DNA of 64,000 nucleotides from the NCBI GenBank assembly GCA_913058335.1, contig CAJXPX010000002.1:124001-188000 (forward strand). Reading direction: 5' to 3'. The position numbers and the translations under genes are program-made. The notes beneath the pieces are model-generated. The model was not told where the DNA came from and did not search any database. It was given only the letters and a program-made list of their open reading frames with translations. Shown here piece by piece: positions 9,321 through 16,990 of this stretch (its first letter is position 1; the number at the start of each line of letters is the position of its first letter). The DNA is from an uncultured Hyphomonadaceae bacterium (GTDB lineage: Bacteria > Pseudomonadota > Alphaproteobacteria > Caulobacterales > Maricaulaceae).

Positions 9321-10307
9321 TTAAGTGGCGGGGACGGGGCTGACGTCGTGTTTATGATTAAACGCTGCGGCGACAGACGGCAAGAGCATGGGGTCAACAT
9401 GCGGACAAGCCACTTCGGGCTCTCCGAAGAAATCGCGTATCATTTCGACAGTTTCGTCCCGGCGAGTCAGTAAGAATAAATGTCCGGCATCTTCGATGAT
9501 TTTTAAACGAGAGTCTTTCAACGCGTAATGCAGAATTTTCCCATTGATAACGGGGACAATATGATCTTTATCGCCCATAATAACGAGCGTTCGGGCGCGG
9601 ATGCGGCGGATGAACGGTAAGGAGGACCACCCCACCATGGCGCTAAGCTGGAAGAGATAACCTTTGATAGAGGGCGGCACCATATTTATGGAAAAATCCC
9701 GCACACCTTCGGCCGCAGCGTCTCCGTAAAGCGCTTCGAAATTTTTCGCGAGGAAATCTTTATCTATATATCGCTTTGGAGAAATCATTTTGGATAAGGC
9801 TTTTGGTTTTCCCGGGACCATGGTGGAACCGGTTGTCGTCGCGCAGAGCACAAGGTTGCGGACCATACGTTTATATTGCCATGCAAATTGCTGCGCGGGC
9901 CCGCCGCCCCAGGAAACGCCGAGCACGTCCACTTTCGTATAGCGGTTTTCCAAGAGGATTTGCTTGGCGGCTTTGGCTACCCACCATGGTCGGTAAGGAA
10001 AGCTCGGATCGGGCGACCCGCCCACACCAGGCATATCAAAAGTAATAATATCTCGACCTGTAAAGGTATCAGCAAAAGCCTGCGCAATTTCTAGATTGGC
10101 GCCAATGCCGTTAAAAAACAGCAGCGGCGTACGTTTACCGTGCCCTTTGTCCACGCCCTTCCAAATGGCGGTGCGCAAGGTTTGGTTGCCGACCCTAGAA
10201 TAAAAAATACGCGGCAGATTCGGATGGTAATCCGTTGCGACGGAGGGGGGGCCGGGATTAAGGGTCTCGGTCATATTCGAGCCATCGCTTATTGGCATGC
10301 CTGTCAT
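9321..10307 (-). CDS. phaZ: Intracellular medium-chain-length PHA depolymerase
   Basis: A 328-residue alpha/beta hydrolase. The nucleophile Ser132 is in the lipase box GVSWGG, the acid is likely in GDKDHIVP, and the His is in DAGHLFLL. The blocks LLFFNGIGANLE, FDMPGVGGSP and MVPGKPK followed by SPKRYI match Pseudomonas PhaZ, which mobilises stored mcl-PHA. The start is uncertain among methionines 1, 4 and 12; a GGGAAAG purine tract precedes the first two. It follows phaC (156-base gap) and precedes the phasin, the same neighbour order as Pseudomonas phaC1-phaZ. Confidence 0.92.
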   Translation of the reverse strand: MTGMPISDGSNMTETLNPGPPSVATDYHPNLPRIFYSRVGNQTLRTAIWKGVDKGHGKRTPLLFFNGIGANLEIAQAFADTFTGRDIITFDMPGVGGSPDPSFPYRPWWVAKAAKQILLENRYTKVDVLGVSWGGGPAQQFAWQYKRMVRNLVLCATTTGSTMVPGKPKALSKMISPKRYIDKDFLAKNFEALYGDAAAEGVRDFSINMVPPSIKGYLFQLSAMVGWSSLPFIRRIRARTLVIMGDKDHIVPVINGKILHYALKDSRLKIIEDAGHLFLLTRRDETVEMIRDFFGEPEVACPHVDPMLLPSVAAAFNHKHDVSPVPAT

Positions 10308-10463
10308 CTTTCCCGCAGCAGGTTTTCAGCCCTCTGCAATTGTCTGGTGCAAATCAGCCCCACAGTCCGTCCTGATTCTTAATATTCTCTATGCTTTAAA
10401 GTGGTGGCGGCTAGGCCTCCTGTAAACCAGCTGACTGTGAATGGCCGCTATCCGAACATCTAT

Positions 10464-12143
10464 CTAAGTGAAAACATATTCTCCCGGCGCCTGACTTAAG
10501 GGCGGGAAAGCTTTGCTGCCGAGGGACTTTGGCGCGGCTTTCATCTCGCCGGATCGCTCGGACAGCCATTTATCCCAACGTAACCACCAGCTTTCGGAAA
10601 CTGACTCTGCGCCCTCTAGCCAGCGATCCGCGCGGGCAGGGTGGTCTGAGTTGATAAAATATTGCGCTTTTGGGTTGCCGGGCGGGTTGAGCAAAGATTG
10701 CAAATGACCGGAATTTGACAAGATGAAATCAACTTCGCCGCCAAACAATCGGATGTTCCGGTAACAGGCCTTCCAAGGAGTAATATGGTCGGTAATGCCG
10801 GCCACCATGAAGCAATCCTGCGACACGGCGCTTAGGTCGATATCATGGCCTAAGAAGTGGATGTCTTTGTCGGGACGGAAACGGCGGTCTTGGAAGATAT
10901 CCAAATAATCTGAATGAAGCTGTGACGGCAGGTTCGTGCCGTCATTATTCCAGTATAACACATCGAATGGGGGGGGACTTTCGCCGAGCAAATAATTATT
11001 GACGACATAATTCCAGATCAAATCATTAGGTCGCATCCAAGCGAAGCTTCGGCCGAGTTCTTCTCCTGTTAAAATGCCTTTGCGTTTGGAATGTTTCCGC
11101 GCGGCTTCAATGGCCTTATCTGTTACGAACAAGCCGATTTCCGAATCCGATTTTTTACCATCGAGTACGCTGACCATGACAGTAAAGGCATTGACGCGGT
11201 TATCGCCGCGCGCCGCGAGTTCCGACAGAAATAATGCCATTGTAATCCCGCCAGAGCAAGCGCCGCTAACGTTTAGGCGCGGGCTACGGGAAATCTTTTT
11301 CACGGCGTCAGAGGCTTCTATTAGGGCCGCGACATATTCTTCGAGGCCCCAATGGGCGTGTTGACGGCCAGGATTGCGCCAGGACACAGCAAAGACCTGA
11401 TAGCCGAGCGAGGTTAGAAATCGCACCATCGATTTATCGGGCGCCAAATCAAGAGCGTAAAATTTGTTGATCTGCGGGGGGATGATCATCAATGGAATTT
11501 TATGGACCTGTTCGGTCTTGGGTTGATACTGAATTACTTCGAGCATTTCGGTCTTGAAAACGACCGCGCCTTTTGAATTAGCGAGGTTTTCGCCGACTTT
11601 GAAAGGCCGGCCATCAACCTGACTAGGCATTCCGCCATTATTGCGAAGGTCATCATAGGCGTTTTGTAAGCCTTTAAACAGCGATCCGCCGCCCGTTTCG
11701 AATAGACGTTTCATCGCAGTGGGATTGCCTAACAGCGAATTCGTTGGGGCGAGAGCGTCTACCAGCATATCCGTGACGAAACGGGCGCGTGTCTGGTCGG
11801 CCGGGTGCATACGGGAGTCATCAATCCAGCCATTGAGTTCACGCTTCATAGCGAGCCAGCTTTGCAAGCCGCGTTTATATAGCGGGTTCGTTTCCCAGGT
11901 CTTGTCTTGAAAACGACGGTCTTTCGGATGTGGGGTAAGCTCTGAAGAGCCTTTCATAATATCCAACAGCTCTCCGGCGTAGTTTTTGACATGTTTGGCA
12001 AGAGGTTTAGGTTGTTTAGCCATATATCCGGCCATCATGCCAAGTGATTTGACAACCTCGCTGCGGCGGAAGCCAACCAGAGAATTTACAGCCGTTGTGT
12101 TCTCAGCCGCCTGTTTTCCAATTTTTTCTGATTTAGGTGCCAT
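10464..12143 (-). CDS. phaC: Class II (medium-chain-length) PHA synthase
   Basis: A 559-residue synthase, the same length as Pseudomonas PhaC1. The nucleophile Cys296 is in GACSGGIT, and Asp452 (TDHITPW) and His480 (SNSGHLQS) complete the triad at positions within one residue of PhaC1. Blocks such as FETGG, NNGGMPSQV, PPQINKFYALDL, FAWMRPNDLIWNY and LNPPGNPKA are typical of class II enzymes, which polymerise C6-C14 3-hydroxyacyl-CoAs as a single subunit, unlike the class I enzymes usual in alphaproteobacteria. A strong terminator separates it from the phasin gene upstream, so it probably has its own promoter near 12144-12220. Confidence 0.94.
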   Translation of the reverse strand: MAPKSEKIGKQAAENTTAVNSLVGFRRSEVVKSLGMMAGYMAKQPKPLAKHVKNYAGELLDIMKGSSELTPHPKDRRFQDKTWETNPLYKRGLQSWLAMKRELNGWIDDSRMHPADQTRARFVTDMLVDALAPTNSLLGNPTAMKRLFETGGGSLFKGLQNAYDDLRNNGGMPSQVDGRPFKVGENLANSKGAVVFKTEMLEVIQYQPKTEQVHKIPLMIIPPQINKFYALDLAPDKSMVRFLTSLGYQVFAVSWRNPGRQHAHWGLEEYVAALIEASDAVKKISRSPRLNVSGACSGGITMALFLSELAARGDNRVNAFTVMVSVLDGKKSDSEIGLFVTDKAIEAARKHSKRKGILTGEELGRSFAWMRPNDLIWNYVVNNYLLGESPPPFDVLYWNNDGTNLPSQLHSDYLDIFQDRRFRPDKDIHFLGHDIDLSAVSQDCFMVAGITDHITPWKACYRNIRLFGGEVDFILSNSGHLQSLLNPPGNPKAQYFINSDHPARADRWLEGAESVSESWWLRWDKWLSERSGEMKAAPKSLGSKAFPPLSQAPGEYVFT

Positions 12144-12223
12144 GAGAAATACCCGTCATAATTTTTATTTATCCTAGCTAGGGTTGAACCATCTGGCAAT
12201 CGCGCAATAAAAGAGGCCTTAAC

Positions 12224-12261
12224 AAAAAAACGGTGTATCCCGAGAGAGAGGGATACACCGT
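12224..12261 (-). terminator. Rho-independent terminator of the upstream phasin gene
   Basis: A perfect 12-bp stem (12230-12241 with 12250-12261) and an 8-base GA-rich loop; on the minus strand it is followed by a run of seven Ts. It ends the 12285-12911 phasin transcript before phaC. Confidence 0.93.
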
Positions 12262-12284
12262 CCTATAAGCAACTTAAGGGGGTC

Positions 12285-12911
12285 TTAAGCGGCTTTCGTG
12301 TCAGCTTTGACTTCGACTTCTTTTGTTTCTGTCTTAACAACAGTGTCTGACTTAGGCGCTGTCTTAACCGTTTTTTCTGTCTTCATTTTAACAGCTTTTT
12401 TCGGTTTCGAAGCCTTTGCAGATAAAGCAGAGATTTTCTTGTTGAGCGCCACAACCTCAGCTTCAAGTTCTTCTACGCGGTCATTTGCAGAGAAAGGCAA
12501 AATTTTAGAAGGCACGAAAGAACGGACTTTTCCGGATGTTTCTTCATACGTGTCAACAACAGTAACTTGAGCGTCTTTCGCCATTTTACCGGCTTGCTTT
12601 TCGATTTGTTCGCCTTTTACAACGAGATCGCCAAAAAACTCGCCGCTTTGTGCGCGGGCTTTATCAGCGGCTGTCCGGATTTGCTCAGTGCGCATTTTTG
12701 CGCGCTCATACGCTGTGCCGTAAAGGCCAACATATGCCAAAGCACCTTTGCGCAGGATAGCGGTTGCGCGCTGCGTACGTGACTCAACGGCGTCAGCAGT
12801 TTTAGAGGCTGTTTTCTTAGCAGATTTCACTGTTTTCTTCGCAGACGTTTTTGCGGCGGCGTTTTTCTTTGCAATCGTTTTCTTGGTTGGTTTTGACTTA
12901 GCAGTCGCCAT
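12285..12911 (-). CDS. Phasin-family protein with Lys-rich N- and C-termini
   Basis: A 208-residue protein. Residues ~1-45 are a Lys/Ala/Thr-rich, H1-like segment. Residues ~46-155 are phasin-like: ATAILRKGALAYVGLYGTAYERA resembles the IWLAGLGAY helix, followed by GEFFGDLVVKGEQIEKQA and a short coiled coil (ELEAEVVALNKKISAL). The tail is again Lys/Thr/Val-rich. Placing a basic segment before the granule-binding region differs from Pseudomonas PhaF, where it is only at the C-terminus. It is upstream of phaC with its own strong terminator, consistent with high, separate expression of a granule coat protein. Ser/Lys-rich composition alone could mislead, but the phasin core is recognisable. Confidence 0.8.
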   Translation of the reverse strand: MATAKSKPTKKTIAKKNAAAKTSAKKTVKSAKKTASKTADAVESRTQRATAILRKGALAYVGLYGTAYERAKMRTEQIRTAADKARAQSGEFFGDLVVKGEQIEKQAGKMAKDAQVTVVDTYEETSGKVRSFVPSKILPFSANDRVEELEAEVVALNKKISALSAKASKPKKAVKMKTEKTVKTAPKSDTVVKTETKEVEVKADTKAA

Positions 12912-13148
12912 GATAAATTCCTCATTTCAGTTTAGCCTGCAAAAGCGCAGGTGTTTATTCGATGATTACAAAATAAGTAGAAAAATTAGAAAGCGCACCC
13001 TAATCAAAAAGAGGTGGTGCTTGGTCCTTGTGAGAATAGCACGCGCTTGCTTATTTTCTTTAGATAGCCGACGGAACTTCATTTTTAGGTTTAAAAAATC
13101 AATTAAAACAATGTGATGGAAGGAAGACATTTTAATCGCAACAGTTTC

Positions 13149-13177
13149 TTGACAGTTTTACAACAACGGTGTAATAA
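13149..13177 (+). promoter_or_regulatory. Sigma70-type promoter of the small TPR gene
   Basis: TTGACA at 13149-13154 and TAATAA at 13172-13177 are separated by exactly 17 bases. Transcription should start near 13184, leaving a leader of about 85 bases before the ATG at 13271. Confidence 0.7.
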
Positions 13178-13270
13178 AAGTGTCATAGAGGTTAGGCTAA
13201 CGATGTGTAGGCCAACGGCGCATGTTTGCAGTCTAAATATACGTTGGTGATGTTCAAAAAGGAGATCACC

Positions 13271-13828
13271 ATGAGAAACATCCTAATATCCACACTATTT
13301 GTGGCGTCGATGAGCGCCGTCCCCGCATTTGCGAGTGACTTTAACGATCAAAGCATCGTCAACTCTAAGGCTGACCAGAATATGCTCTTGTGTATGGGGT
13401 CAGACATTGATGCCGCACCAAGTAAGGCTATTCGTGCTTGCACAAAAGCCTATAAAGATTCAGTTCCAAATTATGATATAAAGTCAGATATTTTGACGAG
13501 ACGGGGCTGGCTACAACTCTCAGCGAAAAAGTATGATCGGGCCTCCCGCGACTTTAAGTCCGCAGCAATGCTTAACAGTGTCAACGAGATCGCATTTCTT
13601 GGCGAAGGGTTCGCGGCTATGTTGCAAGAGGACTATTCCACTGCAATCGCTTATTTCAATGATTGTATGACTCACAACGAAGCGGCGCCGCTTGCTTATT
13701 ATGGTTTGGGCATGACAAAGGAACTTACCGGAGATAAGTCCGGTGCTTTTGAAGCCTATTCAAAAGCCGCAAAGCTTCGTCCGGACTGGCAGGCTCCTCA
13801 AGAAGAAATATCCCGTATGAGTACATAA
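13271..13828 (+). CDS. Secreted tetratricopeptide-repeat protein
   Basis: A 185-residue protein with a clear signal peptide (MRNILISTLFVASMSAVPAFA, cut before SDF), so it is probably periplasmic. Two to three TPR-like helix pairs follow (LQLSAKKYDRASRDFKSA, EDYSTAIAYFNDCM and TGDKSGAFEAYSKAAKL). Cysteines at LLCMG, RACTKAY and FNDCM could form disulfides. I use the ATG at 13271 because AAAAAGGAGAT lies just before it and the signal peptide starts there. It has its own promoter and terminator, so it is a monocistronic gene. Role unknown; TPR proteins are adaptors. Confidence 0.82.
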   Translation: MRNILISTLFVASMSAVPAFASDFNDQSIVNSKADQNMLLCMGSDIDAAPSKAIRACTKAYKDSVPNYDIKSDILTRRGWLQLSAKKYDRASRDFKSAAMLNSVNEIAFLGEGFAAMLQEDYSTAIAYFNDCMTHNEAAPLAYYGLGMTKELTGDKSGAFEAYSKAAKLRPDWQAPQEEISRMST

Positions 13829-13863
13829 TTTTAGAGTCACTTATAAAGTGAACTGAATTATAG

Positions 13864-13890
13864 CCAGCCGTTAAGCCGGCTGGTTTTTGT
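13864..13890 (+). terminator. Rho-independent terminator of the small TPR gene
   Basis: A 7-bp stem CCAGCCG/CGGCTGG with a 6-base loop, followed by TTTTTG, 35 bases after the stop codon. Confidence 0.88.
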
Positions 13891-13907
13891 CTTAGACGTG
13901 AAAATGA

Positions 13908-13950
13908 CCGTCACCGAAACGTCATTAAACTTTTACCAAAATGGCATAAT
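13908..13950 (+). promoter_or_regulatory. Possible PhoB-box promoter of the lipoprotein-receptor pair
   Basis: Three 7-base units spaced by 4 bases (CCGTCAC, ACGTCAT, CTTTTAC at 13908, 13919 and 13930) resemble the CTGTCAT-type direct repeats of a Pho box; the first two match five of seven bases each and the third is poor. A CATAAT -10-like hexamer follows at 13945, 8 bases after the last unit, which is about the spacing of Pho promoters. Visible pattern, but functional meaning is inference. Confidence 0.3.
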
Positions 13951-14062
13951 AGCATTACTTCCCTGTCACATTAAACTGCCAAGTCCGCATCCAATTGCGG
14001 ACTGGAAACTTTTTGAGAGTGAACTATCCGCACCCTAAATTTTTAACGGTGAAGGATTTCTA

Positions 14063-16858
14063 ATGACACTTTCAATGCGTAATTTGCTACTGGCGTCTGC
14101 GGCCTGTTTAGCTTTGGTTGGCTGTCAACAAGGCAGTGACATTATATCACCCGGACTGACTGTTGTAGATCCTGGAACGCCCCCACCGCCACCTCCACCG
14201 CCGCCTCCGCCACCATCTGCGAGCGCTTGTCCCGACGGAACTGATGGGTCCTCACTGGGAAGCTTTACTTTATGTGATGCGCCGCTAGGAAATCTTACAA
14301 CATTAAGCGGAACACTGACGGAGAGCGCCACTTTGGAATTTCGCGAAGGCGTGGTCTATGAGCTGTCAGGACGTCTTAATGTGGGTGAGGATGCCGGCGC
14401 TGACGGAACAGATACTCCGGTTGTCCTAACTATTGAGCCCGGTGTAAGACTTGTTGGGGATTCAGGCGAAGACTACATCGTTGTAAACCGCGGCAATCAA
14501 ATCGAAGCGGCCGGTACAGTAGATGCGCCCATTATCCTCACCAGTAAAAATGATATTACAGGAACGGGCGATCGTGAAAATGCGATTGGTGAATGGGGCG
14601 GATTGGTTGTCTTGGGCAACGCTCCGATCAACCGCTGTAACGTAGCAGGCGTTAATCCCGGTACGGCCGATTGTGAAAATGCCATTGAGGGCGTTACTGA
14701 ACCTGATGCGTTTTATGGAGGCGCAGACCCGTTATCTGACAGCGGGACGCTGCAATATATTCAAATCCGCCATGCAGGTTTCGAAATCGCTACGGACGTT
14801 GAACTTAACGGTTTGACAATGGGCGGCGTTGGGTCTGAAACTACTGTTGATCACATACAGGTTCACAATAACTCTGATGACGGCATTGAATTTTTCGGCG
14901 GAACAGTAAACGCGAAGTATCTTGCTTTAACGGGCAATGATGACGAGCAACTCGATACTGATAATGGTTATCAAGGCAATGTTCAGTTTGTTATCGCGAC
15001 ACAACGTGGCGGCGACTCCTCTGATAATGCGATTGAGGCAAGCTCGGTTAATCCAGGAGCAACACCCGCTTCAGATGCGACTATCGCCAACTTCTCTCTA
15101 ATCGGAAATGGTAATACTGACAGTAATGGTATTCGGTTAAATACGGGTACAGTTGGGACTTATGTAAACGGTATCATTGTCGAAGAAAACTCTTGTCTGG
15201 ATTATGAAGATAATGCGGGTGATGGCATGCCCGGCTTCAACCCGGTCAATGACCCGGCTTTCCAATCCGTCTTTTTTGATTGCGGTGCAGGTCTGGTTCG
15301 TACCGGTGATGGCGCAGACCCTGTAACAGGCCAAGCCGCAGTAGATGCAGACGCCAATAACGTCGAAGGAACTAACTCACTTGGCGGGTTCTTCCCCGGA
15401 CCAAACGAATTGGCAGTAACAGCAACAAATCTCGAAGACAGTTTCTTTGAGGATGTCGATTACATTGGCGCTTTCGGACCTGATGAGTCCGAAACTGACA
15501 ATTGGGCAACCGGATGGACACAAGATCTTTTTCCTGATGCTGAATGTCCTACAGGTACAACAGCGGCCGGCCAATTGAACGGTCAAAACCTATGTAATGT
15601 AACGGGTGATTACACTGACACGCTCCGTCTTACGCGCGGCAATATTTATGCTCTCGTAGGGCGTGTGAATGTCGGTGTGGATACCGGTTCAGGCGGCGCA
15701 GCACCAGACGGCGATGATGGTACTCTTATCATCGAATCAGGCGTAACCGTGTTTGGCCGCAGCGGTTCCGATTACCTTGTCGTCAATCGCGGATCTCAAA
15801 TATTTGCCAATGGTACTCGCTCCAACCCTATTGTCTTCACATCAGAAAATGATGTTACAGATGCCGCCGGTGATCGTGAAAATGCTATCGGAGAGTGGGG
15901 TGGACTTGTCATTCTTGGAGATGCTCCGATCAATCGGTGTAATATTCCAGGCGCGACAGGCGGAACAAATGCCTGTGAAAACGCTATCGAAGGTGTGACA
16001 GAGCCCGACGCCCTTTATGGCGGCTCTGATGAAGATGACAACTCCGGTTCCTTACGGTTTGTTCAAGTCAAATACGCTGGTTTTGAAGTTGCCACGGATG
16101 TGGAGCTTAACGGAATCACGCTTGGCGGTGTCGGTAACGGAACAGTTGTTGAAAATGTTCAGGTTCATAACAATTCGGATGATGGGATCGAATTCTTCGG
16201 AGGTAACGTCAACGCAAAATATGTAGTTGTAACCGGAAATGACGACGAGCAGCTCGATACGGATAATGGCTATAATGGTAATGTTCAATTCGTGATTGCT
16301 ATTCAACGTAGCGGCGACTCCTCTGATAATGGTATCGAAGCAAGTTCTGTTGCCCCAGGCGCCACTCCGGCTTCTGACGCGACATTCTCAAACTTTACCT
16401 TGGTAAACAACTCAATCATCAACAATACGGATAGTCACGGTATACGGATGAATACAGGGACTATTGGGAATTACCTCAATGGCGTCCTTGTCGAGCAAAA
16501 CTTCTGTCTTGACTACGAAGACAGCGCAGGAGACGGGACGACTGGGTTCACAGCGGGGGCCGACCCAACTTTCCAATCAGTATTGTTTGATTGTGGCGCA
16601 GGCCTTGTCCGTACCGGCGATGGTGCAGACCCTGTAACGGGTCAAGCTGCCGTTGATGCTGACCCGAATAATGTGGTGGGCGGAAACAGCTTAGTTGATA
16701 CCTTTATTAATGGTGATAACGAAAATGCTGTAACGGTTACGACGCTACCCGAAAATGGCTTCTTTGACGCTGTGGATTACGTCGGCGCCGTTAGGGATGC
16801 GGATGATACGTGGTGGCAAGGATGGACATGTGGTCTAGAGGACACAAATCCTTGCTAA
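14063..16858 (+). CDS. Outer-membrane lipoprotein with two duplicated beta-helix-like modules
   Basis: A 931-residue lipoprotein: the lipobox LVGC ends the signal peptide at Cys21, and Gln at +2 favours the outer membrane. A run of 12 prolines near residues 40-51 acts as a spacer. Two homologous modules follow (from Cys56 and from Cys495), sharing DYxVVNRGxQI, GEWGGLVxLGxAPINRC, ENAIEGVTEPDA, VHNNSDDGIEFFGG and GLVRTGDGADPVTGQAA. The repeating short strands with Asn/Gly turns suggest a right-handed parallel beta-helix. I recall similar proteins in Alteromonadales and Bacteroidetes, often beside TonB receptors and sometimes mislabelled multidrug transporter. Here a TonB receptor follows, so it may be a surface substrate-capture partner. 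Substrate unknown. Confidence 0.8.
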   Translation: MTLSMRNLLLASAACLALVGCQQGSDIISPGLTVVDPGTPPPPPPPPPPPPSASACPDGTDGSSLGSFTLCDAPLGNLTTLSGTLTESATLEFREGVVYELSGRLNVGEDAGADGTDTPVVLTIEPGVRLVGDSGEDYIVVNRGNQIEAAGTVDAPIILTSKNDITGTGDRENAIGEWGGLVVLGNAPINRCNVAGVNPGTADCENAIEGVTEPDAFYGGADPLSDSGTLQYIQIRHAGFEIATDVELNGLTMGGVGSETTVDHIQVHNNSDDGIEFFGGTVNAKYLALTGNDDEQLDTDNGYQGNVQFVIATQRGGDSSDNAIEASSVNPGATPASDATIANFSLIGNGNTDSNGIRLNTGTVGTYVNGIIVEENSCLDYEDNAGDGMPGFNPVNDPAFQSVFFDCGAGLVRTGDGADPVTGQAAVDADANNVEGTNSLGGFFPGPNELAVTATNLEDSFFEDVDYIGAFGPDESETDNWATGWTQDLFPDAECPTGTTAAGQLNGQNLCNVTGDYTDTLRLTRGNIYALVGRVNVGVDTGSGGAAPDGDDGTLIIESGVTVFGRSGSDYLVVNRGSQIFANGTRSNPIVFTSENDVTDAAGDRENAIGEWGGLVILGDAPINRCNIPGATGGTNACENAIEGVTEPDALYGGSDEDDNSGSLRFVQVKYAGFEVATDVELNGITLGGVGNGTVVENVQVHNNSDDGIEFFGGNVNAKYVVVTGNDDEQLDTDNGYNGNVQFVIAIQRSGDSSDNGIEASSVAPGATPASDATFSNFTLVNNSIINNTDSHGIRMNTGTIGNYLNGVLVEQNFCLDYEDSAGDGTTGFTAGADPTFQSVLFDCGAGLVRTGDGADPVTGQAAVDADPNNVVGGNSLVDTFINGDNENAVTVTTLPENGFFDAVDYVGAVRDADDTWWQGWTCGLEDTNPC
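14228..16855 (+). repeat. Tandem duplication inside the lipoprotein gene (period about 1311 bases)
   Basis: Module 1 runs 14228-15544 and module 2 runs 15545-16855. Matching landmarks such as the TGDGADPVTGQAA codons lie 1311 bases (437 codons) apart. The DNA has diverged at many synonymous sites, so the duplication is old and both copies are under protein-level constraint. Confidence 0.88.
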
Positions 16859-16874
16859 TCTAAAAGATGAATGA

Positions 16875-16899
16875 AGAGGCCGCAGTTTTCGCGGCCTCT
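16875..16899 (+). other. Intercistronic hairpin between lipoprotein and receptor
   Basis: A perfect 9-bp stem (AGAGGCCGC/GCGGCCTCT) with a 7-base loop starts 16 bases after the lipoprotein stop. There is no T run after it, so it is not a standard terminator. It may protect the 3' end of the lipoprotein mRNA or partly reduce receptor expression. Confidence 0.6.
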
Positions 16900-16990
16900 G
16901 AACTTTCGACTCATAAAAATTATTACCCGGGGTCGGTCTTTATTCTCGAATACAGGCTCCCCCTTTTTAAGTTGTAATCAAAGGTTTCCC

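Noticed and set aside
14063-16858. Naming the lipoprotein a multidrug transporter, as some database entries of this family do
   Set aside because: It has a lipobox, no transmembrane helices and a beta-helix-like repeat, which is not a transporter architecture.
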